Below are positions 38,831 through 47,491 of a stretch of DNA of 64,000 bases, piece by piece. Numbering within the stretch: position 1 is the stretch's first letter; each line of letters starts with the position of its first letter. The stretch is from positions 111,818 through 175,817 of the forward strand of contig DAVZGP010000001.1 of NCBI GenBank assembly GCA_052274345.1, written 5' to 3'. A model generated the notes under the pieces. It made no database searches and was not told the origin of the DNA. It saw nothing but the letters and a program-made list of their open reading frames with translations. Origin of the DNA: Clostridium_AD sp937920395 (GTDB lineage: Bacteria; Bacillota; Clostridia; Clostridiales; Clostridiaceae). Both the position numbers and the translations under genes were made by a program.

Positions 38831-39513
38831 TAATTATTACCTCCAAACTTATAACCAGCTTTAATAACTGTTATTATATATTTCGGATTTTTACTGTCTT
38901 CCTCTATTTTCTTTCTTAAATTTTTAATATGAACATCAATAGTTCTATCATAACCTTCAAAATCTAATCCAAATATTTTTCGAATTAATTGTTCTCTTGT
39001 TAATACCATTCCCTTGTTAATTGAAAGAGTATAAAGTATATCAAATTCATTTGGTGTAAGCATCATAGTAATATTTTTCACTTTTACCGACCTTTCCTCG
39101 GTGTTTATAATTAAATTGCCATTGTCAAAACTTAAAATTGAAGCATTATTGTTATTAAACCTTCTAAATAAAGCATTTACTCTCGCTGTAAGTTCTCTCG
39201 GACTAAAAAGTTTAACTAAATATTCATCTGCACCAATATTAAGTCCTTCTATTTTATCTTCTAATGATCCTTTTGCCGTTAGCATGAATATATATACCTC
39301 TGATGTTTCCCTGATAGCTTTGCATATATCTTCCCCATTAATATCAGGCAACATTAAATCAAGTATTATCAAATCAAATTTGTTTTCTTTAAATATTTCA
39401 ATACCAGTTAATCCATTTAATGCAACGTAAACATTATACCCATTTTTTTCTAAGTATGCTTTTAAGACTTGAACTACCTTTTCTTCATCTTCAATTATCA
39501 GTATATTTTTCAT
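38830..39513 (-). CDS. OmpR/PhoB-family response regulator
   Basis: 227 aa. Receiver domain with acidic pocket E8/D9, phospho-acceptor D52 (ILDLMLPD), T79-type residue in MLTAKG and K101. The usual Lys-Pro after GADEYLV is Lys-Leu here. The C-terminal winged helix has LTPNEFDILYTLSINKGMVL and YDRTIDVHIKNLRKKIEEDS. First gene of the pair with the kinase; ribosome site AAGGAG. Confidence 0.95.
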   Translation of the reverse strand: MKNILIIEDEEKVVQVLKAYLEKNGYNVYVALNGLTGIEIFKENKFDLIILDLMLPDINGEDICKAIRETSEVYIFMLTAKGSLEDKIEGLNIGADEYLVKLFSPRELTARVNALFRRFNNNNASILSFDNGNLIINTEERSVKVKNITMMLTPNEFDILYTLSINKGMVLTREQLIRKIFGLDFEGYDRTIDVHIKNLRKKIEEDSKNPKYIITVIKAGYKFGGNN

Positions 39514-39550
39514 GCCTTGCTCCTTATTTGAATATTATTAGTATATTTGC

Positions 39551-39586
39551 GTAAAGCCTCTAACTTGTACACGTTAGAGGCTTTAC
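39551..39586 (-). terminator. Hairpin upstream of the two-component operon
   Basis: 14-bp perfect stem GTAAAGCCTCTAAC / complement, eight-base loop. It lies downstream of the small Cys-rich gene, so may end that transcript, although no T-run follows. Confidence 0.5.
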
Positions 39587-39776
39587 ACAATATGAGTTAA
39601 TACAGTCTATTTTAACCATTTAATCGTTATACAATCATCTTTAGATACACCAACGCTATATTCTATTTGATATTAAGTTGTTCTTCCAAGTCTTATGCCA
39701 AAATAAGCATATTCATGTTGAAAAATCCAGAACAATAAAAATCAGTTGAAGTTCCTCACTATAGATATAACATTAG

Positions 39777-39905
39777 TTACTTTTTCTTCTTCGAAGAACA
39801 ACTTCCACATCCACAATCCCCTGAACCCTTTTTCTTTAAACTATGATAAAGAATATGTCCTGCTACAGCTATAATAAATAAAGTTATTGATATCTCAACC
39901 CACAT
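39777..39905 (-). CDS. FeoB-associated-type Cys-rich membrane protein
   Basis: 42 aa: MWVEISITLFIIAVAGHILYHSLKKKGSGDCGCGSCSSKKKK in two parts, namely one transmembrane helix (residues 3-20) and a basic tail with a CGCGSC cluster. A GGAGGA site precedes the ATG. Such small proteins are often encoded with ferrous iron transporters, but no feoB is in the window. A decayed homologue sits at 49449-49524. Fewer than 60 residues, so easily missed. Confidence 0.65.
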   Translation of the reverse strand: MWVEISITLFIIAVAGHILYHSLKKKGSGDCGCGSCSSKKKK

Positions 39906-40206
39906 AAACTCAGTCCTCCTATTCTTAATGTTATTTAAATCAACATTTATAAATTTTTATAAAAATTGTGTTCTAAGTAATTAATACTTTTTTTATACTA
40001 TATCAATTTATTATGTAGATTTTATGAAGATTAACGATTTTGAATTATTACTTATATTTTACGATGTGAATTTAATTGAATTAGTATATACTTAATTTTG
40101 ATAAGGTAATTTTTTGATTTTTCTGTACTACCAATAATTTTAAACAGATAAATATAAACCCAGTATAACAGTATGCTTTTTAATATTTTCAAAGGAGAAA
40201 TTTAAT

Positions 40207-41463
40207 ATGGAACTTGATTTTAAAAATATCATTCTACAATTTAAAACTGATTCAGAATCTGTATATAACACTTGGTTTGTTTATAACAATACAAGAATGA
40301 AAGCTTTTCGTTCAATTAGACGTGGTGTGATTGATACAATTAAATCAATTAAAGACGAAACTTTTGGCAATGATTTTAAGGGTTCACCCTTAGAATTCAT
40401 ATTATCCTGTATTACAGAGCAAAAACAAATATTCAAAGGGGCTGCTCATCCATTCTATTGGAAGCCTAAACTACGAATTCCTGATATATATGAAAATGAA
40501 GAAAACAAAAGAATTTTCGGACAGTTTTTAGAAGCTTGTATGTCAGCTAATACTGAAGATAAGCTAGTAAAAGAGATTATAAAACTTGATAGTTATCAAA
40601 TAAAGGGATTAGGTCCATCTGTGGCAAATATACTTTATTTCTTACACCCAACTATAATGCCTCCATTTAATACTGCAATTGTAAAAGGTTTTAACGCCAT
40701 TTTTGACGATAATAAAAAATTAGGTTCATGGCAACAGTATTTAGAGATGAGAGAAACTATTATTAAAATAAATGAAGAAAATAGATCTATACTGTCTACT
40801 GATTTAGGCGCTATATCAGGTTTATTATTTGATATAGGTGTTGGTAAAATTTCTTTGAATATAAATTGTGACACAGCTATAAAATTTGAAAAAGATAAGT
40901 TAGAAAAAACACTAAAAAAAAGACATGTTGAGGTGCAATATGAAATTAAAGAAGAGAGTGAACATCTTAAAACGCAATTTCTATTAACTGAAATCGGAAG
41001 AAATTTAGGATATGATGTTTTTGTGGCATTAAACGATCGGAGCAAATTTTTAGATGGAAAAAGCCTTCGATTTTTAACGTTAGGGGAACTACCGGAGTTA
41101 AGCGTTTCTAAAGATGTGCTTAAAACTATTTCTTTGATAGATGTTTTATGGATAAATAAAGAAAGTGAAAAAATAGATTGTGCCTTTGAAATTGAGAAAA
41201 CCACATCTATATACTCAGGAATACTAAGACTCATGGATTTATCGACCTCACTTCATACTACAGAGTGTAACCTTTTCCTTGTAGCACCTGATTCTCGTGA
41301 AAAAGAAATAATTGCTCAACTAAGGAGGCCGGTCTTTAGGATCATGAATTGTGCAAATTTGAGATATATAGTATTCTCTGATTTATATGAAAATTGTAAG
41401 GGCATTTGTAAGTTTGGAGAAGATTCTAATATATTATTAAAAATATCAAAGCAACTTGAATAA
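40207..41463 (+). CDS. Stand-alone HhH / PD-(D/E)XK nuclease-like protein
   Basis: 418 aa. The N-terminal half is helical with a helix-hairpin-helix-like segment at 132-143 (IKGLGPSVANIL), as in DNA glycosylases and DNA-binding repair proteins. The C-terminal half shows the restriction-endonuclease fold pattern: a helix TQFLLTEIGRNLGYDVFVAL with E262, then D312 (IDVLW), and E328-x-E330-K331 (CAFEIEKTTSIYSG). Strands NLFLVAP and FRIMNCANLRYIVF complete the core. AAGGAG site; a strong terminator follows. No methyltransferase is next to it. Likely a DNA-cleaving or defence-type enzyme; inferred from motifs only. Confidence 0.6.
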   Translation: MELDFKNIILQFKTDSESVYNTWFVYNNTRMKAFRSIRRGVIDTIKSIKDETFGNDFKGSPLEFILSCITEQKQIFKGAAHPFYWKPKLRIPDIYENEENKRIFGQFLEACMSANTEDKLVKEIIKLDSYQIKGLGPSVANILYFLHPTIMPPFNTAIVKGFNAIFDDNKKLGSWQQYLEMRETIIKINEENRSILSTDLGAISGLLFDIGVGKISLNINCDTAIKFEKDKLEKTLKKRHVEVQYEIKEESEHLKTQFLLTEIGRNLGYDVFVALNDRSKFLDGKSLRFLTLGELPELSVSKDVLKTISLIDVLWINKESEKIDCAFEIEKTTSIYSGILRLMDLSTSLHTTECNLFLVAPDSREKEIIAQLRRPVFRIMNCANLRYIVFSDLYENCKGICKFGEDSNILLKISKQLE

Positions 41464-41473
41464 TATTTATAAG

Positions 41474-41512
41474 AAAAGTTAAAGAGGAGCATTTTGCTCC
41501 TCTTTAACTTTT
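41474..41512 (+). terminator. Terminator after the nuclease-like gene
   Basis: Perfect 18-bp stem AAAAGTTAAAGAGGAGCA / complement, three-base loop, followed by TTTATAAAA. The gap from here to 41848 contains no gene; it holds only the AT-rich upstream region of hepT. Confidence 0.9.
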
Positions 41513-41848
41513 TATAAAATCAAGTGCGTTGTATTAATTTACGTGTGGACCTGAATTATACTTTTATATCAATATTTTCTCAAGGTTAAGTGATTGAATC
41601 ACTTAAATTTATTATTTGAGTTATCTTAGTAAAATCGTTTTGGTGCACTCAATTTTATAAACAATTGTTTCATTAATTTTCTACTATTTTTACAAAAATA
41701 AAAGAAATCGACAAAAAATATACTATCTACATATTATCTTCACAATATTTTATTATGATAGGCATTGTACTTGAAAAATATTTTCAACATTCGAAGTTTT
41801 AAAAAAATATATTACTTAGTTCTGAAATATATAAAGGTGGTGAAAAAT

Positions 41849-42670
41849 TTGCAGTTTGAAGATATTTATAGTCCAATAGGTAATGATTTAAATCTCGTGG
41901 AAAAAGAACAAAGAAAAATATGTACAAGTTTAAGCACAAGTTATTTACAAGAAATTATAGGCTATTTTTTTAAGATACCAGGGAAACAGCTTCGCCCTAC
42001 TTTAGCTCTGCTCTCAGCGGGTATTATAAATAATAAGCTTCCAGAGAGTACTAATGACCAGTTAATTCAATTTGCTACGGGTATTGAGCTCATGCATAGT
42101 GCGAGTTTAATACATGATGATGTGATTGATGGTGATTTGTTTAGGCGTGGTCAAAAAACTATAAGTAGAATCTATGGAAAGAAAATAGCGGTACTCACAG
42201 GTGATGTTGTTTATTCATTAGCATTCTCAACTCTTTCAAATTCACTACCAAAAGAATTTGAACAAATGATAGTTGAGTTAACTGAGTATATGTGTGCCGC
42301 TGAAGTAATTCAAGCAGAAAATGAATTACCTACTCATGAAACTTATTTAAACATTATTAAAGGTAAAACAGCATTATTTATGTCCGTTAGTTGCAAAATT
42401 GCAGCATCACTGGCTGGAGCGACAAAATATCAAATTACTAGAATAGAAGAGTATGGATTAAATTTAGGAATGGCATACCAAATAATGGATGATTGTATGG
42501 ATAAAGATATTAATGCTCATCTAAATATAACGGTAGAAGATGCTAGATTATATGGAAACAGGGCAATAGATTCACTTGAGTCATTTGAAGATTCTTCATA
42601 TAAAATAAGTCTAATAAACCTTGTGAATTTTATTCTTAGTCTTTCTCATGTAAAAGTAAGTAACTCTTAA
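41849..42670 (+). CDS. hepT: Polyprenyl diphosphate synthase (heptaprenyl diphosphate synthase component II-like)
   Basis: 273 aa from a TTG at 41849 with AAGGTGGTG seven bases upstream; the frame extends to 41765 but that part lacks family similarity. Trans-isoprenyl synthase motifs: GKQLRPTLALLSAG, the first Asp-rich motif LIHDDVIDGD, RRGQKTI, and the second QIMDDCMDKD. It is shorter than the usual 320 aa, ending soon after the second motif. It would make the menaquinone side-chain precursor; the small HepS-type partner is not seen. Context with ubiE/menG and the men operon supports this role. Confidence 0.8.
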   Translation: MQFEDIYSPIGNDLNLVEKEQRKICTSLSTSYLQEIIGYFFKIPGKQLRPTLALLSAGIINNKLPESTNDQLIQFATGIELMHSASLIHDDVIDGDLFRRGQKTISRIYGKKIAVLTGDVVYSLAFSTLSNSLPKEFEQMIVELTEYMCAAEVIQAENELPTHETYLNIIKGKTALFMSVSCKIAASLAGATKYQITRIEEYGLNLGMAYQIMDDCMDKDINAHLNITVEDARLYGNRAIDSLESFEDSSYKISLINLVNFILSLSHVKVSNS

Positions 42671-42762
42671 TTAAACTTGTAAAATGAATAATTAAATTTT
42701 TATATGCATGCTTATCAAAATACAAAAAAATTACTTTTTAATACGAAAGGAGTCCTATAAAC

Positions 42763-43302
42763 ATGAAATTTAAACCATTTAAACACCTTGTATTTACATT
42801 AATATTTGCTTTATCATTTTCGACATTAGCATTTGCTTCTACAACTGGTACCCAGGTAAATAAAACAGTTGATGGTGTAAAATCCACCTTAACATTTACA
42901 AATGAGAAATTGAACCCAGGCAGTAATGATTTTACAATTTCAATACTTGATAAAAATGGGAACGCTTTACCTAATCCTAATTTAAAGGTTTCTGCAAATA
43001 TGGACAACTCTACTGGTATGACGGGTATGAGTGGTATGTCAACAGATAATAAACCCATGATGATAGCTCTAAAACAAGGTTCCAAGAAAGGTGAATATAC
43101 AGGAACAGTAAACTTTACAAGTACAGGTAAATGGATTGTTAAATCCACTTTTAATGTAGGAGAACAGGCAAAAAACATTGATGTTAATGTAGCTGTTGTT
43201 AAAAAAGCAGGCCCTAACTTTCTTATAATTGGATTTGGAGGAGTAATGTTACTAATTATAGTTGTCGCTGCAATAAACAAGAAAAAATCTATTAAATCTT
43301 AG
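42763..43302 (+). CDS. Secreted YtkA/FixH-like protein with Met-rich insert, membrane-anchored
   Basis: 179 aa: signal peptide (FVFTLIFALSFSTLAFAST-like start), a beta-sandwich of the YtkA type (VDGVKSTLTFTNEKLNPGS, FTISILDKNGNALPNPNLKV, GEYTGTVNFTSTGKWIVKST), and a C-terminal transmembrane helix (FLIIGFGGVMLLIIVVAA). Between strands is a methionine-rich loop MTGMSGMSTDNKPMM that could bind copper. Ribosome site AAAGGAG. Adjacent to the polyferredoxin gene 20 bases downstream. A paralogue lies at 50711. Confidence 0.7.
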   Translation: MKFKPFKHLVFTLIFALSFSTLAFASTTGTQVNKTVDGVKSTLTFTNEKLNPGSNDFTISILDKNGNALPNPNLKVSANMDNSTGMTGMSGMSTDNKPMMIALKQGSKKGEYTGTVNFTSTGKWIVKSTFNVGEQAKNIDVNVAVVKKAGPNFLIIGFGGVMLLIIVVAAINKKKSIKS

Positions 43303-43321
43303 AAATGGAGGACTCATAATA

Positions 43322-44716
43322 ATGGCAAATATAAAAACACCTTTAAGACCCGATTTATCCACAACAACTGAAAAAAAACAAAAGGATTTTTTAAAAAATA
43401 AGACTTTTAAAAAGTTTATCAAAAGCAAATGGTATCCTGGTATATTCCAGTGGCCAATAGCTCTAGTTTTCGCCTTTATCGTCTATGAATTAATCGCTGG
43501 TCCTAGTGATGCTCATGATAACTTTGGTACTGCAGGAACTTGGGTATTATGGTGGCCACTACTTCCTATCATTTTACTGTTTTTCGGTAGATTTTGGTGT
43601 ATTTTATGTCCTTTTGGCCTTCTAAATGATGTGGTTCAAAAATTTGTAGGTAATAATAAACCTGTGCCAAAATTTTTACGAAAATATGGAATTTGGATTA
43701 TTGATGCAACTTTTCTTATGATCACCTGGAGTGACCATGTTTGGGGTATAGTTGAGAATCCTCGTGGCTCGGGAGTTTTGCTTTTAATGATAACTACTGC
43801 GGTAATATTTTCCGGTGCACTCTTTGAGAGAAGGACTTGGTGCAGATACTTATGCTTCCTAGGTGGATTATCTGGTAACTATTCAAGAGCAGGTATGATG
43901 GAACTACGTGCAACACCAGAGGTATGTAAGAATTGTAAAACTGCTTCTTGTTACAAGGGAACACCTGAGGTTCCTGGATGTCCTATGTTTGAATTTCCTA
44001 GAACTATGGAAAGTAGTGCAGAATGTAACTTATGTGGTAATTGCGTAAAAAATTGTCCAAACGATTCTATAAGAATAAGTCCTCGTACACCTACTAAGGA
44101 ATTGTGGGATATTAAAAAACCTAGAGTAGAAGTTGCATTTTTGGCCATTGTAATCATGGGTATTGTATTTGTTCAAAACATAACAATGTTAAACATATGG
44201 GAAAATATATTACATGGTCTTGAAAATATACTAGGAACAACAAATTATATTATAACTTTTACGGTAACTTTCCTTATAGCTATGGCCATTCCTGTTGCGT
44301 TACTAATCTTGACAGGGCTTATTGCTAAAAAGTTTAACAAGGCTACCATTATGGAAAATTTCGCTAGATTCGGATATTCGCTTATACCGTTAGATTTAGC
44401 AGGACATATAGCTCATAATCTATTTCACTTGTTAGCAGAGGGTAAATCTGTGGTTTATACTATAATGGAATTTTTCGGAGTAAGCTCTCACGGAGCTTCA
44501 ACTGCAATATTCCCTAGTCCAACTATTCAAATGTTTCAGTATATTATAATTGTAATTGGTACTATAGGTTCAATATATACTGCTTATAGAATTGCTAAGA
44601 GCAGTCAAGCTAAAACAACAATTTTAGGAACCTCAGTAACTTATACTATTCTAATGGTATTACTTGCAGCCGCAAATATATTCTTATTTTCTATTCCAAT
44701 GGCAATGCGTATGTAA
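43322..44716 (+). CDS. NosR/NapH/CcoG-like membrane polyferredoxin
   Basis: 464 aa. Membrane helices flank cysteine motifs RFWCILCPFGL and RRTWCRYLCFLGG, then a soluble domain with two [4Fe-4S] clusters: CKNCKTASCYKGTPEVPGCP and CNLCGNCVKNCPNDS. Five more hydrophobic segments follow. Relatives pass electrons between quinol and periplasmic or ferredoxin partners. Here it precedes menG and fixABCX, so an electron-transfer link to menaquinone is plausible but unproven. GGAGG site. Confidence 0.8.
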   Translation: MANIKTPLRPDLSTTTEKKQKDFLKNKTFKKFIKSKWYPGIFQWPIALVFAFIVYELIAGPSDAHDNFGTAGTWVLWWPLLPIILLFFGRFWCILCPFGLLNDVVQKFVGNNKPVPKFLRKYGIWIIDATFLMITWSDHVWGIVENPRGSGVLLLMITTAVIFSGALFERRTWCRYLCFLGGLSGNYSRAGMMELRATPEVCKNCKTASCYKGTPEVPGCPMFEFPRTMESSAECNLCGNCVKNCPNDSIRISPRTPTKELWDIKKPRVEVAFLAIVIMGIVFVQNITMLNIWENILHGLENILGTTNYIITFTVTFLIAMAIPVALLILTGLIAKKFNKATIMENFARFGYSLIPLDLAGHIAHNLFHLLAEGKSVVYTIMEFFGVSSHGASTAIFPSPTIQMFQYIIIVIGTIGSIYTAYRIAKSSQAKTTILGTSVTYTILMVLLAAANIFLFSIPMAMRM

Positions 44717-44744
44717 CAAATTAAATAGTAAAAAGAGGGTATTT

Positions 44745-44846
44745 ATGTTTAAATACTTTATACTCTCTGTTTTTACTATTATATGTTTATATATTGCTAT
44801 CAATTTACAAAGCGATGTAACGTTTTGTAATTTCCCTTTAATGTAA
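44745..44846 (+). CDS. Possible 33-aa membrane peptide
   Basis: ATG with AAGAGGG seven bases upstream; FKYFILSVFTIICLYIAINL is a transmembrane helix, followed by QSDVTFCNFPLM. It fills the gap between the polyferredoxin and menG, with menG starting 13 bases later. Real or not cannot be told from one sequence. Confidence 0.4.
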   Translation: MFKYFILSVFTIICLYIAINLQSDVTFCNFPLM

Positions 44847-44859
44847 GGAGGCTTTAATA

Positions 44860-45567
44860 GTGAATGAAATGACTATAAATGTTCATGATGTATTTTCATC
44901 AATTGCTAGTAAATATGATAAATTGAATACAATATTAACTTTAAATATAGACCAATTATGGAGAAAAAATGCTGTAAAACTATGCACCATAAAAAAGAAT
45001 GATAAAGTATTAGATTTATGCTGTGGTACAGGTAAAATGATAGAACTTGAATGCAGAGCAGCAGGTACAAATACTGAAGTTGTGGGGCTAGACTTTAATA
45101 AAGAAATGCTTAATGTAGGATATAAAAAGCTTAACAAATCATTAATAAATTATAAATTCAACTTAATGCAAGGAGATGCTATGAGCCTTCCCTTTGGTGA
45201 TAATACCTTCAATTGTATCACCATCGCATTTGGTTTACGAAATGTACCTGATAAAAGAAAATCTATTTCTGAAATGTATAGAGTTTTAAAACCAGGTGGA
45301 AAGATAGTTTGCCTAGAATTATCTAAGCCAGAAATGCCTATTTTCAGAAATGTATATAATTTATATTTCAACTATGTACTACCAGTTATTGGCTATCTAG
45401 GAACCCAAGATAAAGCAGCTTATGACTATCTAAGAGATTCAGTAAATGGCTTTATGACAAAAAATCACCTTAGAGATGAATTTAGGAGTGTTGGTTTTGA
45501 GAATTCAAGGTTTAAGTCCTTAACTTGTGGAATAGCATCTATACATTATGGCATTAAACCTTTATAG
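44860..45567 (+). CDS. menG: Demethylmenaquinone methyltransferase (UbiE/MenG)
   Basis: 235 aa SAM-dependent methyltransferase for the last step of menaquinone synthesis. Motifs: KYDKLNTILTLNIDQLWRKN, DKVLDLCCGTGKMIEL (motif I), GLDFNKEMLNVG, ITIAFGLRNVPDK and GGKIVCLELSKP. GTG start with AAGGAGG site. UbiE-type methyltransferases are used for several quinones; the nearby men genes support menaquinone. Confidence 0.9.
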   Translation: MNEMTINVHDVFSSIASKYDKLNTILTLNIDQLWRKNAVKLCTIKKNDKVLDLCCGTGKMIELECRAAGTNTEVVGLDFNKEMLNVGYKKLNKSLINYKFNLMQGDAMSLPFGDNTFNCITIAFGLRNVPDKRKSISEMYRVLKPGGKIVCLELSKPEMPIFRNVYNLYFNYVLPVIGYLGTQDKAAYDYLRDSVNGFMTKNHLRDEFRSVGFENSRFKSLTCGIASIHYGIKPL

Positions 45568-45577
45568 GAATAAATAT

Positions 45578-45611
45578 ACAGCTTTGCTTTATTATATTAA
45601 AGCAAAGCTGT
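45578..45611 (+). terminator. Hairpin between menG and fixA
   Basis: 14-bp stem ACAGCTTTGCTTTA / complement with a six-base loop, followed by AATAAAAAAA rather than T's. It may be an mRNA-processing or stability element rather than a full terminator. Confidence 0.5.
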
Positions 45612-45635
45612 AATAAAAAAAGGAGTTGTTGTTAA

Positions 45636-46445
45636 TTGCATACTTTAGTTTGTGTAAAACAAGTACCTGACACTACTGAAATAAAAATGGATCCAATAAC
45701 AAACACAATGGACAGATCAAGTGCTCCTACCATTATTAATCCATTTGATGCTCATGCTGTTGAAGAAGCAGTTAAAATAAAGAAAAAATTTGGGGGTAAA
45801 GTTTCTATTATTTCAATGGGACCTCCTCAAGCACAAGAAGTTATTAAAAAATGTATTGAAATGGGTGCAGATGAAGGCTATCTACTTTCAGACCGTGCCT
45901 TTGCAGGATCAGATACATTGTCTACCAGCTACATTCTCGCTATGGGAGTAAATAAAATAATGGAAATTGAACCAATTGATTTAGTATTCTGTGGTAAACA
46001 AGCCATAGATGGAGATACAGCACAAGTTGGACCCGGTATTGCATGCCGTTTGGGTATGCCACAGTTAACTTATGTTGAAGCTATTGAAACATTCGATTTG
46101 GGAAAAAAGGTTATTGTGCTTCATAGGAAGATTGATAATGGATATGAAGTTGTACAAGCAAAACTTCCTTGCCTAATAACAGTAGAAAAAGATATTAATG
46201 AATTAAGCTTTTCACCTTTAACAAATATGATTAAGGCAGCCCGCTATAAGCCTATCGCTTGGGGAATTAAAGATTTCAACGCTGATTTAACCCAATTGGG
46301 ATTAAAGGGATCTCCTACTTCTGTACGACGCATTTTCCCACCAGAACAAAGAGCCGGCGGCGAATTGCTTAAAGGCAGCGAGGATGAAGTAGTTAAAATT
46401 TTAGTTGATAAATTAAAAGGAGGAATACTTCAATGTCAGATATAA
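45636..46445 (+). CDS. fixA: FixA, electron transfer flavoprotein beta-subunit-like
   Basis: 269 aa. Begins HTLVCVKQVPDTTEIKMDP, has the AMP/FAD-binding ISMGPPQAQEVIKKCIEMGA and FCGKQAIDGDTAQVGPGIA, then LPCLITVEKDINE. TTG start; AAGGAG lies ten bases upstream. Its frame overlaps fixB by 13 bases. With fixBCX it forms an electron-bifurcating complex in other organisms. Confidence 0.92.
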   Translation: MHTLVCVKQVPDTTEIKMDPITNTMDRSSAPTIINPFDAHAVEEAVKIKKKFGGKVSIISMGPPQAQEVIKKCIEMGADEGYLLSDRAFAGSDTLSTSYILAMGVNKIMEIEPIDLVFCGKQAIDGDTAQVGPGIACRLGMPQLTYVEAIETFDLGKKVIVLHRKIDNGYEVVQAKLPCLITVEKDINELSFSPLTNMIKAARYKPIAWGIKDFNADLTQLGLKGSPTSVRRIFPPEQRAGGELLKGSEDEVVKILVDKLKGGILQCQI

Positions 46446-47491
46446 ATAAAGAATATTCTGGTGTATGGGTTTTTGTAGAACAGTTAGAAGGAAAACTAGC
46501 CACCGTCACCCTCGAGCTCGTTGGCGCGGCAAAGAAACTTGCTTCTAGTTTAAATGTACAAGTATCTACAGTTCTTTTAGGAGACAAAGTGGAAACTATC
46601 ATACCTACACTTTTTGAGCACGGTGCAGATATAGTATATATTATCGATGATCCAGTATTCCATTTTTACAGAGCTGAAACCTATAAGAGTGCCTTTTGTT
46701 ATCTTGTAGAAAAATATAAACCAGAAATATTATTAATGGGCGCAACAACTACTGGCCGTGATCTTGCTGGAGCAGTAGCAACTACACTAAAGACAGGGCT
46801 AACAGCTGATTGTACAGCCCTTGATATTGATTTAGAGAAAAAGATTTTACTTGCTAGTAGACCTGCCTTTGGTGGAAATATTATGGCCACCATTGTATGT
46901 AAAGACCATAGACCTCAAATGGCTACTGTCCATCCAAAGGTTATGAAAATGCCTATTCCTGAGAAAAATAGGGCTGGCCTAATAGTAAGAGAAACATTTG
47001 CCATTGCAGAAGAGTCTTTGAAAACTATAGTTCTAAAAATAGTTAAAGATGGATTAGAAAATGTGAAACTCGAAGATGCAAAAATTATAGTGAGTGGCGG
47101 CCGTGGTATACAAAATGAACACGGAGTTAAGCTACTTAATGAACTAGCAACAGTCATTGGCGGTGTCGTTTCTGGAAGCCGTGGCGCTGTTGAAAAAGAT
47201 TTAATTGATCATAACCGTCAAGTTGGTCAAACCGGTAAAACAGTATCTCCAAAACTATATTTCGCAGTAGGGATTTCGGGGGCAATACAACATACTGTTG
47301 GCCTCCAAGGGTCTGAAACTATAATTGCTATAAATACAGATCCAGAATGTCCTATGATGAAAATTGCTACCTATAGCATTGTTGGAGATGCACTTACAAT
47401 ATTGCCTAAATTGATTAAAGTATTTAAAGAGTCTCTATCTGAACTTAAGAATTTAAATTTCAATATTAAGGGAGGGGTTACCGTTGAGTGA
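46433..47491 (+). CDS. fixB: FixB, electron transfer flavoprotein alpha-subunit-like
   Basis: 352 aa. N-terminal domain GVWVFVEQLEGKLATVTLEL; C-terminal FAD-binding domain with SGGRGIQNEHGVKL, GSRGAVEKDLIDHNRQVGQT and AVGISGAIQHTVGLQGSETI. Overlaps fixA and fixC by a few bases (fixC starts at 47484). Confidence 0.93.
   Translation: MSDINKEYSGVWVFVEQLEGKLATVTLELVGAAKKLASSLNVQVSTVLLGDKVETIIPTLFEHGADIVYIIDDPVFHFYRAETYKSAFCYLVEKYKPEILLMGATTTGRDLAGAVATTLKTGLTADCTALDIDLEKKILLASRPAFGGNIMATIVCKDHRPQMATVHPKVMKMPIPEKNRAGLIVRETFAIAEESLKTIVLKIVKDGLENVKLEDAKIIVSGGRGIQNEHGVKLLNELATVIGGVVSGSRGAVEKDLIDHNRQVGQTGKTVSPKLYFAVGISGAIQHTVGLQGSETIIAINTDPECPMMKIATYSIVGDALTILPKLIKVFKESLSELKNLNFNIKGGVTVE

Noticed and set aside
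40635..41234. Minus-strand 199-codon frame inside the nuclease-like gene
   Set aside because: Antisense shadow; the plus-strand gene has a ribosome site, terminator and domain motifs.
41765..41848. Upstream extension of the hepT frame
   Set aside because: The region resembles non-coding promoter DNA, is shared with the decayed second locus, and the TTG at 41849 has the proper ribosome site.
42738..43280. Minus-strand 180-codon frame opposite the first YtkA-like gene
   Set aside because: Antisense shadow; the plus-strand frame has a signal peptide, ribosome site and a paralogue.
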